The notes beneath the pieces were generated by a model. That model saw only the letters and a list, made by a program, of their open reading frames with translations. It did no database searches and was not told the DNA's origin. Of a DNA stretch of 64,000 nt, positions 54,350-64,000 are shown piece by piece. A program made the position numbers and the translations under genes. How positions within the stretch are numbered: position 1 is the first letter of the stretch; each line of letters opens with the position of its first letter. Source of the DNA: Nilaparvata lugens (lineage: Eukaryota; Arthropoda; Insecta; Hemiptera; Delphacidae); contig NC_052505.1 of assembly GCF_014356525.2 (NCBI RefSeq), forward strand, positions 18,024,885 through 18,088,884, in the 5' to 3' direction.

Positions 54350-55340
54350 ATCAACGAGAACAAGAGAGTATTGAAAACTGATAATTGAACATAGTAGAGA
54401 TATTGTCAATAATCTACTCTACTAATAATCTGAAAATCAGGATTTTCGATAATGCTATTTGATTTTGATAATACTATATTGGTGTGTGACTACAGTACAT
54501 AAATTGGCGGTGTTAGAAGACAAAAGTAGAAGAAATAAGAGGAGAAGAGGATCAAGGATGAGAAACGAAGAGGAAGAAATGAAAGGAAAGATAGGCGGTT
54601 CTGAAGAGTGATGCCAAAGTTGATTTAGAACAAGTGAAGGACTGGCTGATTACATTGATTGCATGATAGCAGCTGCCATTGATGCATTGATAGCCTTATC
54701 AATAATTTATGGCGTCAACGATAACGGCTCGTTATAACGGATCCAGAGACTGTTGACGTTATAACGAGCCCTTGTCAGTTGTTGTCAAGGTCAACATTAA
54801 TGATTGTAGAAGAATTTCAAATTCCTTTGCAACCAACTAACTGCTGAGTGATTTATGGATACTGATTTGATGGATGGAAGGATGCAACAGATTCAAGTCT
54901 TCAGTTTCTTCGTCTCCTTCTTCTTCTTCTTCTTCTTCTTCTTCCTCTTTCTATTTTTCTCTCTCTTTGTCCCTTCTTCTCATTCAATCCTTCTCCTTAT
55001 TCTCTTTTCTTCACTTCATAGAGGTTCTTCATCTAGACTAGTTCATAGAATCTCTTTTAATTCCTTCTCCATCCAACTTCCTGTCCCGCCACCATTACTT
55101 CTCTTACTTTTATTCTCTACTTTTGAACTATTAACCCATGGTCCTGATTTTGATGCTTCATATATATCATTATACGTCCTTCTTCAAGTCTTTGAATTCT
55201 TCATCTGCATATTCTTTGACTTAGACTATTTCCTATTTACCTTCCCTCTTTTTGAAATCGTCCTATTCACCAAAATTTCGTGTCATCATCATCTTAATCC
55301 GTAGCTGAATGGATTGTTCTACAAATTCATCCATTTCTCT
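54350..55340. other. no gene recognised; CT-rich in 54890-55310
   Basis: An inverted pair GATAACGGCTCGTTATAACG / ACGTTATAACGAGCCCTTG lies at 54719-54768. The large frame 54855-55304 is Phe/Leu/Ser-rich and tracks (CTT)n at 54915-54950. Confidence 0.45.
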
Positions 55341-55349
55341 CTTTCAATG

Positions 55350-55821
55350 TCCAAAGCTCCGCCAATTTATGTAGATGCATAACAATATAATTATCTATAG
55401 TTATTATATTACAAATTGCTTTTACATATAATATACAGTTCAATAATTATTTTCTTAGCTAAATTATGTAAATTCTTGAATGAAAAAGACTAAGAAATTG
55501 TCAAAAAACCACTGATTTATTGATAATTAGAAAGACCGGTTTCGGTTATTACACCATTGTCAATCTCTGATAAACAGAGTTTCAGTTTATCAGAGATTGA
55601 CAATGGTGTAATAACCGAAACCGGTCTTTCTAATTATCAATAAATCAGTGGTTTTTTGACAATTTCTTGGTCTTTTTCATTCAATATGAATAATTACCAC
55701 AATATCAACTCCTCAACTACACAAAAAGTTATGTAAATTCATCTATAATTGTGCTGTATTGTAAGCTATTGTATATAAGTGTATAAACCAGTATATATTG
55801 TAATCTACATGAATAAAGTAC

Positions 55822-55854
<33 letters not shown>

Positions 55855-55855
55855 T
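55350..55855 (+). mobile_element. retroposon 3' end, (AATC)n tail family (copy 2, interrupted)
   Basis: TGTCCAAAGCTCCGCCAATT to 55475, resumed at 55729 (TTATGTAAATTCATCTATAA) and ending in (AATC)n at 55825-55853. Interrupted by the hairpin element 55476-55728. Confidence 0.78.
55476..55728 (+). mobile_element. long-TSD hairpin element (copy 3)
   Basis: 253 bp. Hairpin arms run from TTGAATGAAAAAGACTAAGA via AAAGACCGGTTTCGGTTATT to the complement, with a short loop near 55580. The 3' asymmetric extension ends CAACTACACAAAAAG. TTATGTAAATTC flanks both sides (55464-55475 and 55729-55740), a perfect 12-bp target duplication; the host repeat copies show the empty site. Confidence 0.88.
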
Positions 55856-55859
55856 ATTT

Positions 55860-56400
55860 TGCTTCTTTCTTCCTATTCTTTTTGGGTATATTATCCATTT
55901 CCCTCCATTCTTCAAACTGATCACCACCTTTTCCTATCTTTTTCAATACATTTTCTTCTATATTCATCTAAGCTATTTCTTATTCCATGTTTGCCTTTTT
56001 CCTATCCTCCTATTTCTCCTGTACCTCTCCCATCTCTCTTCCTTGTCTCCTCCATCATTCTCCTTCTTCCATTAATTATTCTGGATTTTCTCTTTTTTTT
56101 CCTGTTCCTTCTCCCTCATCTTAATTGAACAATATTGACAACTCTACCTTGATCACCTTATCAAATGGGTTACCATGGATAACCCTCACACTCCTATCAC
56201 CCACGCACAAGTTAACATCTCATTTGGGCATCATCCGCATTAATCAATCAAAAATCTCTTCAACTATCTTTTTCATCCATTTTCACTCACTTTCTCCCCA
56301 TCCTCATTTTCCTCTTTCCTCCTCATATTCTTTCTCCTACTGTCTTTCTCCCACCTACTATCTCATCTTCTTTTCTCCTCTTCTATCCCTTATCTCTTTT
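55860..56400. repeat. pyrimidine-rich low-complexity region
   Basis: CT-rich on the plus strand; several Phe/Leu/Ser/Pro frames are artefacts. Confidence 0.6.
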
Positions 56401-56402
56401 TT

Positions 56403-56695
56403 GGTAGAGAGTTAGTGGAAAGAAATACTTGGAATATTCTTTCCAAAGAATGGACATTGATATGTCCAAAGCTCCGCCAATTTATGTAGATGCTTAACAA
56501 TATTATCTATTTTATCTATAGTTATTACAATTTGTTTTTTTTTCATATCATATACAGCTCAATAATTATTTTCTTAATTTATATTTTGTAAATTCATCCA
56601 TAATTTTGTTGTATTGTAAGCTATTGTATATGGGTGTATAAGCCAGTATATATTGTAATCTACATAAATAAAGTACTCAATCAATCAATCTATCT
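56403..56695 (+). mobile_element. retroposon 3' end, (AATC)n tail family (copy 3)
   Basis: GTAGAGAGTTAGTGGAAAGA, ATGTCCAAAGCTCCGCCAAT, GTGTATAAGCCAGTATATAT, then (AATC)n. Confidence 0.78.
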
Positions 56696-56699
56696 TTCT

Positions 56700-57360
56700 T
56701 TCTCCAACTATCTTTATTTATCGATTCAAACAATAAGTACATCATCAAAATGATAGGGAGAGAAAAAATAAAATATCCTTGTGCTATTCCTCTCCCAAAT
56801 TGATATAAGGTTACACATAGTCCGAAATAGGTTAAGTCTTGTAGTTGTTCACTTCACAAAATTTTCAGTCCTCAATTATTTTCACAAAGCAGATTTTTAT
56901 CTCCTCTCTTCTGTTTTCTGTTCACATTCTCTTCCGCATTCCTCTCCAGCGTCTTCTGACTCACTTTTATGTCACCTGTCTCTCTCACCGCCCATCTTAA
57001 ACCGATCAAGGTCTGGAAACTCTTCAGCTTTCAAATGGTTTGTCGACATGCTATCATTAATTTCAATTCGATGAAGATCTATTACTTTAGAAGGTAGAGT
57101 TAATGCCAGTTTATCAGGGAATTTGAGAAAGGGATCTGAGTATATTTTATGGTGTAAGCAGTTCTTGTGAGATGTTTTTGTGCATTTTTAATAATGAATT
57201 ATCAAACTGTCATTGGAAACCGATTATTTCCTTAACTTCGTGAGATCTGTTGACAACGAGTCCATATTTTAGTGATGGAAGGTTATTTTTGGAATGTAAA
57301 TAGAATTGGAATGTGTTAACTTTCTTAGAATGAAGTGTTGTTACTACTTTTAAGTGTAAC
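56700..57360 (-). mobile_element. degenerate retroelement 3' region (reverse)
   Basis: 56705-56870 matches 9975-10130. The part up to 57350 may be decayed coding sequence of a non-LTR element on the minus strand, but I see no reverse-transcriptase motif. Confidence 0.4.
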
Positions 57361-57393
57361 GAGGTTGTTATCATCTGTGTCTAATATAGATAT

Positions 57394-57639
57394 ATTGAAT
57401 GAAAAAGACTAAGAAATTTTCAAAAGACCACTGATTTATTGATAATTAGAAAGACCGGTTTCGGTTATTACACCATTGTCAATCTCTGATAAACTAAAAC
57501 TAAATACAAGAGCAGAAGAAGTAGCATACTAGTATAAATTCCGCTTTTATGTAGCATACTGTTTTTTGACAATTTCTTAGTCTTTTTCATTCAATATGAA
57601 TAATTACCACAATATCAACTTCTCAACTACACAAAAAAG
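57394..57639 (+). mobile_element. long-TSD hairpin element (copy 4, one arm altered)
   Basis: 246 bp starting ATTGAATGAAAAAGAC and ending CTACACAAAAAAG. The left arm is complete to CAATCTCTGATAAAC, but the right arm is partly replaced by unrelated sequence (CATACTAGTATAAATTCCGC). TAATATAGATAT flanks both sides (57382-57393 and 57640-57651), a perfect 12-bp duplication. Confidence 0.85.
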
Positions 57640-57923
57640 TAATATAGATATGTCTATATTCGAATGTTATGGTCAATTGATAAGCCTGCTCGTTCAGTTC
57701 AATGAGATTGGATTGTAATGTATACGACTTGGTATTTGATAATATACTTTCATATAATTATATACTTTGATATATATATATATATTGTCAAATCATTATT
57801 GGACGAAAATCCTAATTAAATGCTGTAAATCACCCCGAAGACTTCTACTACTGCAAATATTGACAACAGGGTAAACAGCTAGATGGAAATCAGCTCGATG
57901 AGCGCTACTATACAAAAATTATT

Positions 57924-57996
57924 TGTCAGCCTGGGAATCGAACCAAGTACCTTCCAATTGCCGGTCAGGAATGCTTTCCCTTACACCAAACTGACA
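57924..57996 (-). other. tRNA-like sequence, left arm (73 nt)
   Basis: Minus strand: acceptor TGTCAGT/GCTGACA (7 pairs), B-box GGTTCGATTCC, anticodon loop CCGGCAA (GGC at 34-36 but C33). The stems are partly mismatched, so it is likely not a working tRNA. Confidence 0.6.
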
Positions 57997-58132
57997 ACCT
58001 CTGGATAGCAGCGCTCATTTTATACAAAGCCACAGCGGCCAGCAAGTCTACAGATGAAAAATAAATTTTAAGTTGCAATTGTTCAAATGCTAATTATGGC
58101 TTTGTATGAAATGAGCGCTGCTATCCAGAAGT

Positions 58133-58205
58133 TTTCAGTTTGGTGTAAGGGTAAGCATTCGTGACCGGCAATTGGGAGGTACTGGGTTCGATTCCCGGGC
58201 TGACA
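58133..58205 (+). other. tRNA-like sequence, right arm (73 nt)
   Basis: A-box-like TGGTGTAAGGG, B-box GGGTTCGATTCCC, acceptor TTTCAGT/GCTGACA with one mismatch, loop CCGGCAA. Confidence 0.6.
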
Positions 58206-58349
58206 AATAATTTTTGTATAGTAGCACTCATCGAATTTCTATCTAGCTGTTTACCGTGTTGTCAATATTTGCAGTAGCAGAAGTCTTCGGGGTGATTGAC
58301 AGCATTTAATTAGGATTTTCGTCTAATAATGATTTGACAATATATATAT

Positions 58350-59010
58350 ATCAAAATATATAAAAGTATACAATTATATTCCATTGGGATTTTCATTTAA
58401 CAATATTTAGCATATGAACAAATGCAACTTCAAATTTATTTTCCATCTGTATTGTCAAATCACTTATTTATAAAAAAATTGAGATAATAGTTTCAGTTAT
58501 TGATCGATTATCAATCTCCAGTGAAGTTTCCACCTTGAAAATCTTCGATCAAATTGTACCTTTATCTGTCTTAAATTGTATTAGAAAGTGTTTTGACAAG
58601 ATGGAGTCGTTTCCATTCAATATGGATATTTAACACAACATCGCACTCACAAGAGCACAAAAAGCTTTTGGATTTATCAAATGTAATATCGAAATATATT
58701 ACTTATTTTTGGTCAAATTGTTAGTGAAAATTGACAGAACTTTCAACCAGAAGAATTACTTAAGATATTAACGTGGAACAATAATTATTGAGAAAGATAA
58801 TTATTGTCAAGGAACCAAGTTCCAGCAACAACTGAAGAATTACTTAAAATATAAACCTGGAACAATAATTATTATGAATATAATAACTGTCATAACTTAA
58901 TCACAACTATTGATTCAATTATTTCACATTAATTGATTTAGTCATCATTTGATTGTACATTTCAATGGGATTTATCCAATTTTCTATCAAGTGTATGGAT
59001 AGTTGTAGAA
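58350..59010. other. no gene seen
   Basis: AT-rich intron sequence next to the FERM exon. An imperfect direct repeat (GGAACAATAATTATT at 58775 and 58858). Confidence 0.4.
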
Positions 59011-59022
59011 TGAGAGACTTAC

Positions 59023-59127
59023 CGTTTGGTTTGAGGTATCTATGTAGCGTAGGCCAAAGTAAGAAGTTTCTAGAAGATTGAGGTGTCGGTATACAGTGTC
59101 TAGTACTTCTTGGCCTCGACTAGTGTC
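59023..59127 (-). CDS. FERM-domain exon (F1 lobe), band 4.1-like (EPB41L4A type), first visible exon
   Basis: 105-nt minus-strand exon, exactly 35 codons, phase 0 at both ends. Acceptor TTTGTTTCTAG lies upstream (plus 59128-59138) and donor GTAAGT follows (59022-59017). It encodes DTSRGQEVLDTVYRHLNLLE then TSYFGLRYIDTSNQT. The pattern G..(V/L)LD.V..HL(N/D)L.E..YFGLR(Y/F).D is the signature of the ubiquitin-like F1 lobe of FERM domains. Together with 42367-42409 and 30057-30135 it gives 75 uninterrupted codons of FERM sequence. The expected product is a cortical membrane-cytoskeleton adaptor. The upstream exon with the start of F1 should lie above 59.1 kb; I could not identify it. Confidence 0.92.
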
Positions 59128-59139
59128 CTAGAAACAAAC

Positions 59140-59890
59140 GGAAATACGAATTATTTTCAATGTTATCAACATTATTTAATATTATTAACATTAGCAGCCT
59201 ATCAACTACCCTGATGTGAATCTCATCCAACTTATAAACTTGTTGAGAGTAAATTGTCAGCCAAAACCTTAACTGCCTAAGTTTTGGCACAGATCCAGCC
59301 TAACTGTTTAGTTAGTCTATGGTCTTCTTAGCATAAGGCATAAAATGTATGAATAATAGAAAAATGTTTCATAGTATCTCTATCTTTAAGTCCATACGCC
59401 TCATCAAGAGACAACCCCAGTAACATACAAACGTTTAAATTAAGTTGAAATTACTTGATATCTTAACGTCGAAAATACGTAAAATTGGCCGCCGAATGAA
59501 CGTAATTTTCAATGTTGGGGAGAGACGTTGAGAAAGCATTGGAAAGTGGTTAAAAATACGTTGAAAGTACCTTGAGAACGAGGATAGGGTGAGATCAAAA
59601 ACATCCATAAAAAATGAGAACGATAGGGTGAGATCAAAAACATCCATAAGAAATAATTATATAACGATGAAAATACGTTGAAAAACTCTGAGAAAACGTT
59701 GAAAAGTGGTTGAAATTATAACGTTGAAAAATTCAATCTTCAACGGTTATTTAACAGTAAAAACCAAATTTATACGTTGAAAAAACGTTCTGTGCTACCT
59801 ATGAAATGGATACCGCATAAAAACGAAGTGATAGTATTATTCACCAACAAATACAAGTCATATATTTTATAGAGTCTTCATAAAAAAATG
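59140..59890. repeat. irregular ACGTTGAAAA motif cluster and a short tandem duplication
   Basis: Between 59465 and 59790 the word ACGTTGA(A/G)AA or close variants occurs at least seven times without a fixed period. ATAGGGTGAGATCAAAAACA is tandemly repeated at about 59584 and 59626. No exon seen here. Confidence 0.55.
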
Positions 59891-59895
59891 TCCTG

Positions 59896-60654
59896 TCCTA
59901 TCATATTATATTAAGCGAGCAATTTCTGTATATTTATATGGTTATGTGGTTATCTGTTTATGTGGTTATATGGTTATATGGGTATATATTTATGTTCAAC
60001 GGATCTCGAAAACGATTTTCACGAAATCTGGAACAAAGTAGGTTTATGATATGAAGACTCGATTGCACTAGGTCTCAACCCTGGGATAACTCGCTGGAGA
60101 ATATTAAAAGGATAAATACGTCCTTGGAAAAACAGCTGGAAATTTTGTCATCTGTTTATACCGTAATGGAAGAGAGTGAACGAGTGCATGTGTAGGATCA
60201 TCCAGCTGATCTCACGAGAAGAAAAATTCAGCAAGAAAAACTTCGCTTATTTCTCTTTTTTCTAGAAAACATGTTTACTTCAGAAAGTCCAAAATAGTAA
60301 CTAGATGCTGTTAGTGTTGAATGATACATAGTATATAAACAAATATTGTAGCAAACATAGTATATCATTCTAAAACGAATTCATAGTATATCTATTTGTA
60401 ATTGATGATGTGTTTGTTTTTTGAAGTGTGAATAAATTGAGTGATAGTAGCTTAACCTAGATTTTGATTTGGACTGTGTTATAAATTTGAAAAGGGACAG
60501 TTTTGGGCATAAGCCTGTTGTGCCTCCATATATAACTGTAAAAATAATTGTACGACTGAGAAAATGAATAAATAAATATAAACTATAAACTCAATGTTTT
60601 GTTACAAATTTTCTATGCTTTTACACTCCAGAGCGAATCTCGGACCCCGATATT
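59896..60654 (+). mobile_element. Helitron-like repeat, TCCTATTATATT family (copy 2)
   Basis: TCCTATCATATTATATTAAG and CGAGCAATTTCTGTATATT at the start; GATCTCGAAAACGATTTTCA, GTTTATGATATGAAGACTCG and CACTAGGTCTCAACCCTGGG shared with the complement of 8645-9052; the end resembles CGGACCCCGATATT. A retroposon-like tail (GGGCATAAGCCTG...AATAAATAAAT, 60490-60592) lies inside. The right limit is approximate. Confidence 0.5.
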
Positions 60655-60659
60655 TTATC

Positions 60660-61410
60660 TTATTCATCTGTGCGAGGCAAAATGCGAAACTTTGAATCAA
60701 TAGAAGACAATATAATTTTGTAAAATAATGGACAATCAACAACCATTGAAAACTGTATATAATCTATGTAATTTTTATCAATTTTAGAGGGAGTAAAGTA
60801 TATTATGATTAATCATTTGGAACCAACGAAACTTTGAATTGAAATAATCAGTTTGAATAATTGCAAAAAGTCAGACATTTGAGGGGAAAATTCAAAGATT
60901 GACGACCTATTCTTCAATTTTTGGCAAGCAGGACGTTGACTCTCGCCTGATTTCGTATGCATTCCCTGTCCATGGTCACGATCACCATTACAAGTCAATA
61001 GAGTCGTGACTCACAGTCAAGGTTTTCACAATTTAATGGCAGACTGTGAATGAAATTACACCAAACTGGCCTCGGACTGATAGATTCCACCTGATACTTC
61101 CTGTGAGGTTTCGATAAAATGCTTAAAAAACTGGTAGGATGATTGGAATGGATGGATATTGAATACAGAATCGAATGTTATGGTGGTAATTTGAACTTTT
61201 ATTGTGGACTCACAATGGAATTTTGAAAGAAGATAAGTTGTGAATTAATCAACATTGATGGAATTAATGACATGCTGGTATAGTCTAGGACGAGATTCAT
61301 AATTGATTTCACTCCTTGATCTATGAATGATATTGATTTATAAAATGATTTTGATTCGTACGATAGTATTCCGTCCTTATAAATCTATTGGATGAAACAG
61401 ATGATTTCAA
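60660..61410. other. no gene recognised
   Basis: AT-rich. The minus frame 60813-60998 has no domain. No convincing upstream FERM exon is seen. Confidence 0.4.
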
Positions 61411-61414
61411 ACAG

Positions 61415-62060
61415 ACTAGTAGTTCTGTGAACAGTAGACCTCGCGCTTAGTAAGTAACATTGACCTGTTGTTATGTTTTCTCAAAAATTAATATATAATT
61501 TAACAATTTGAAATGTCTAGAAAAAATGCTAAATAAATATAGAGCTTTCTATCCTGTCGTACCGTGACGTGTCGTCCCGGAATGTGAGTGTGAGCGCTGT
61601 TATCAGGTCTGGCTGCAACTGTCTACAACGTTGATGGAAAGATACAATTTTCAAGATGTTTGATGTTTTTGAACGGGTAGTATTATAATAGTCAACTGTC
61701 TACTAACGTTGATGGAAAGATAAATTTTCAAGATGTTCGATGTTTTTGAACGGGTAGTATTATAGTCCACTATACAGCTGATTTATGATGAATAATTCTA
61801 TAGTCTGATTTTTACGATAATATTGGCGTATGAAGGAGGCTCCTTTTTCCTTTTAAATTATCCTTGAAATGAAAAATTTCCAAAAACCTTGTATAAACGT
61901 CGACGCGCAATTTAAAAAGGAACATACCCGTCAAATTTCATGAAAATCTATTACCGCGTTTCGCCGTAAATGCACAACATAAAAACATTACACATATAAA
62001 CATCAAGAGAAATGCCAAACCGTCGACTTGAATCTTAGACCTCACTTCGCTCGGTCAATA
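61415..62060 (+). mobile_element. minisatellite-bearing element (copy 3)
   Basis: ACTAGTAGTTCTGTGAACAG to CTCACTTCGCTCGGTCAATA. The internal minisatellite has only two units (starts 61633 and 61711). Confidence 0.82.
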
Positions 62061-62750
62061 ATATTTGTCAAGTTATTTTTATCTGATAGAATTCATAAGG
62101 ACGGCGAAATATCATACAGACAAAAATCCATGTTTGTTTGTACAGGGCTTGAGTTGAATTAGTATTTTGTACAGATACTGTATGATATTATAGTAACTGT
62201 AGTATTATGAAGTCTCAATGGATTTCATAAAGAAAATAATTATTCTAAAATTAACCAAATATCATCATGCTATTGAAGTCTAGAACAAGATTTGACTCAT
62301 CATGTTGTCTGTTATAATGGTATACTAAACTAATCTAGTTATATCATACTGTAGGCTACTGTATATCATATTTTCCCTATATATTAGATATTCTAGATTT
62401 ATTTCAATTATGCTCCCTTTTTCTGGAAATGTCAGATTGTAGTTTCCTATTCCAAAACTTTCTATTGTATCTTCCCTATCCTATCAAACTTTTCCCTCCT
62501 TGTAAACTTCCAACGGCTTGAAAGCTCATCCGAAAAATATCTATGACTTCAAATCAATTGAAACCATATAAATTACGAAATAATTGTCGTACCAACAAGT
62601 CTCGAGGAATAAACCTATAATTGCTCACTTGAACAATGTAACCTTTGTGGTGGAACTTCAAACCGTGGGTTATCGCAAAAGATGATCTTGAAGAGATAAC
62701 CCCCATACAACATTGAGAAGAAACTGCACAAAACAAAGGTGACAGAAGGA
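62061..62750. other. no gene recognised
   Basis: A minus-strand acceptor-like TTTGTTTTGTGCAG precedes 62620-62735, but the following frames give no recognisable protein and no clear donor. Confidence 0.4.
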
Positions 62751-63289
62751 AAATGAGTAGGAGAAGAAGACGGAGAAGAAGAAGAAGAAGGAGAAGATGT
62801 AGAAGAAGAAGAAGAAGAAGAAGAAGAAGAAGAAGAAGAAGAAGAAGAAGAAGAAGAAGAAGAAGAAGAAGAAGAAGAAGAAGAAGAAGAAGAAGAAGAA
62901 GAAGAAGAAGAAGAAGAAGAAGAAGAAGAAGAAGAAGAAGAAGAAGAAGAAGAAGAAGAAGAAGAAGAAGAAGAAGAAGAAGAAGAAGAAGAAGAAGAAG
63001 AAGAAGAAGAAGAAGAGAAGAGAAGAAGAGAAGAAGAAGAAGAAGAAGAAGAAGGAGAAGAAGAAGAGAAGAAGAAGAGAAGAAGAAGAAGAGAAGGAGG
63101 AGAAGAAGAAGAAGAAGAAGAAGAAGAAGAAGAAGAAGAAGAAGAAGAAGAAGAAGAAGAAGAAGAAGAAGAAGAAGAAGAAGAAGAAGACGGAGAAGAT
63201 GATAATGAAGAAGAAGATGATGGAGAAGAAGAAGAAGAAGATGATGAAGAAGAAGAATGGAGGAGAAGAATGGAGGAGAAGAATAAGAA

Positions 63290-63320
<31 letters not shown>

Positions 63321-63591
63321 AAGAGAAGAAGAAGAAGAAGAAGAGAAGAAGAAGAAGAAGAAGAAGAAGAAGAAGAAGAAGAAGAAGAAGAAGAAGAAGA
63401 AGAAGAAGAAGAAGAAGAAGAAGAAGAAGAAGAAGGAGGAGGAGAGAAGAAGAAGAAGAAGAAGAAGAAGAAGAAGGAGGAGAAGAAGAAGAAGAAGAAG
63501 AAGAAGAAGAGAAGAAGGAAGAAGAAGAAGAAGAAGAAGAAGATGATGAAGAAGAAGAATGGAGGAGAAGAATGGAGGAGAAGAATAAGAA

Positions 63592-63622
<31 letters not shown>

Positions 63623-63785
63623 AAGAAGAAGAAGAAGAGAGAAGAAGAAGAAGAAGAAGAAGAAGAAGAAGAAGAAGAAGAAGAAGAAGAAGAAGAAGAA
63701 GAAGAGAAGAAGAAGAAGAAGAAGAAGAAAAAGAAGAAGGAGAAGAAGAAGAAGAAGAAGAAGAAGAAGAAGAGGAGGAGGAGAA
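62751..63785. repeat. (GAA)n satellite tract, about 1.03 kb
   Basis: Nearly pure GAA with GAG, GGA and GATGAT variants. A 302-bp internal duplication is marked by ATGATGAAGAAGAAGAATGG at 63241 and 63543. Poly-Arg/Lys/Glu frames (plus) and Ser/Leu/Phe frames (minus, up to 413 residues) are artefacts. Confidence 0.97.
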
Positions 63786-64000
63786 AAGCGTGGAAGAGAA
63801 GAATGTGTAGGCAAGATAACCTCAGCAGCCAGGGTTAAAGCATATAAGTGACCCATGTCAGACAGACACTATCCTCTTTGATCATCAAATTTTACATGCA
63901 CGACCAATTAATTAATAGAAGGTGTGGTATCAGCCAGCATTTATGCAAATTAGAAAATTCAATCCAAACTTTTATGAAATCTTGAATTTCCTTATTGAAT
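63786..64000. other. no gene recognised
   Basis: Normal-complexity AT-rich sequence at the window edge. A short minus frame (MGHLYALTLAAEVIL) runs from 63856 into the GAA tract and is probably fortuitous. Confidence 0.4.

Larger units (their letters stand above)
57787..58346. mobile_element. palindromic element with tRNA-like sequence in both arms (copy 2)
   Basis: Arms of about 240 bp run from ATTGTCAAATCATTATTGGA (left) to its complement ending at about 58344, around a spacer at 58032-58094. It is embedded in (TA)n on both sides. It shares the AATCACCCCGAAGACTTCT and tRNA-like parts with 41680-42128, and keeps GAGCGCTGCTATCCAGA in both arms. Confidence 0.85.

Noticed and set aside
54719..54768. 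Short inverted repeat GATAACGGCTCGTTATAACG / ACGTTATAACGAGCC as a MITE
   Set aside because: Too short, no target duplication, and no second copy seen; may be a simple palindrome.
55476..55728. Possible hammerhead ribozyme, from CGAAACCGGTC in the hairpin element
   Set aside because: The CGAAAC-plus-stem part resembles hammerheads of Penelope-like elements, but I find no CTGATGA core and the required stem order is not met.
62615..63856. 413-residue minus frame and poly-Arg/Glu/Lys plus frames
   Set aside because: Translation of the (GAA)n tract. The normal-complexity end (62615-62745) carries an acceptor-like site, but the peptide is not recognisable and no donor is clear.

Overview
The window looks like a piece of a large, AT-rich, repeat-packed insect genome, most likely a hemipteran (planthopper-like). 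The evidence is eukaryotic splice signals, very long introns, many MITE and retroposon tails, long (TG)n and (GAA)n tracts, and fragments of a metazoan FERM-domain gene. The species call is an inference from repeat style, not from a database match. There is no bacterial-style gene organisation.

The only cellular protein-coding gene I can support lies on the minus strand. Three exons (59023-59127, 42367-42409, 30057-30135) have good acceptors and donors and join in frame into 75 complete codons plus a split Arg codon. They encode the end of the F1 lobe and the start of the F2 lobe of a FERM domain, closest in my recollection to band 4.1-like protein 4A (EPB41L4A). The two introns are about 16.6 kb and 12.2 kb, so everything between 30 kb and 59 kb is intronic, and probably much of the rest too. 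The first exons (above 59.1 kb) and the rest of the gene (below 30 kb) were not found.

The left edge (1-3747) is the 5' part of an LTR retrotransposon on the minus strand: a putative 2-kb LTR, a perfect 18-nt tRNA-Lys primer binding site, a leader, and a 395-codon gag-like frame that runs off the window. The LTR also carries a second stretch resembling the body of the same tRNA-Lys.

The remainder is a mosaic of non-autonomous elements, several nested in one another with readable target-site duplications: mariner-like TA elements (6.3, 15.4, 29.1, 37.8, 51.6 kb), Harbinger-like TAA elements (28.5, 37.9, 53.3 kb), Mutator-like 9-bp elements (4.3, 10.2 kb), foldback elements (14.4, 53.9 kb), palindromes carrying tRNA-like sequences (41.7, 57.8 kb), Helitron-like elements (30.3, 50.4 kb), an 0.85-0.93-kb element with an internal (TG)n tract (16.0, 25.7, 38.4, 49.2 kb), an element with an internal 74-bp minisatellite (8.6, 20.6, 61.4 kb), and a hairpin family with unusually long 12-17 bp target duplications (7.2, 11.2, 55.5, 57.4 kb). 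Many retroposon 3' tails ending in short tandem repeats are scattered throughout. Purine- or pyrimidine-only satellites occupy 23.8-25.2, 34.7-37.4, 47.0-47.8, 48.5-48.7 and 62.75-63.79 kb. Long open frames there (poly-Leu, Ser, Phe, Arg, Cys-Val) are products of the repeats and are not annotated as genes.
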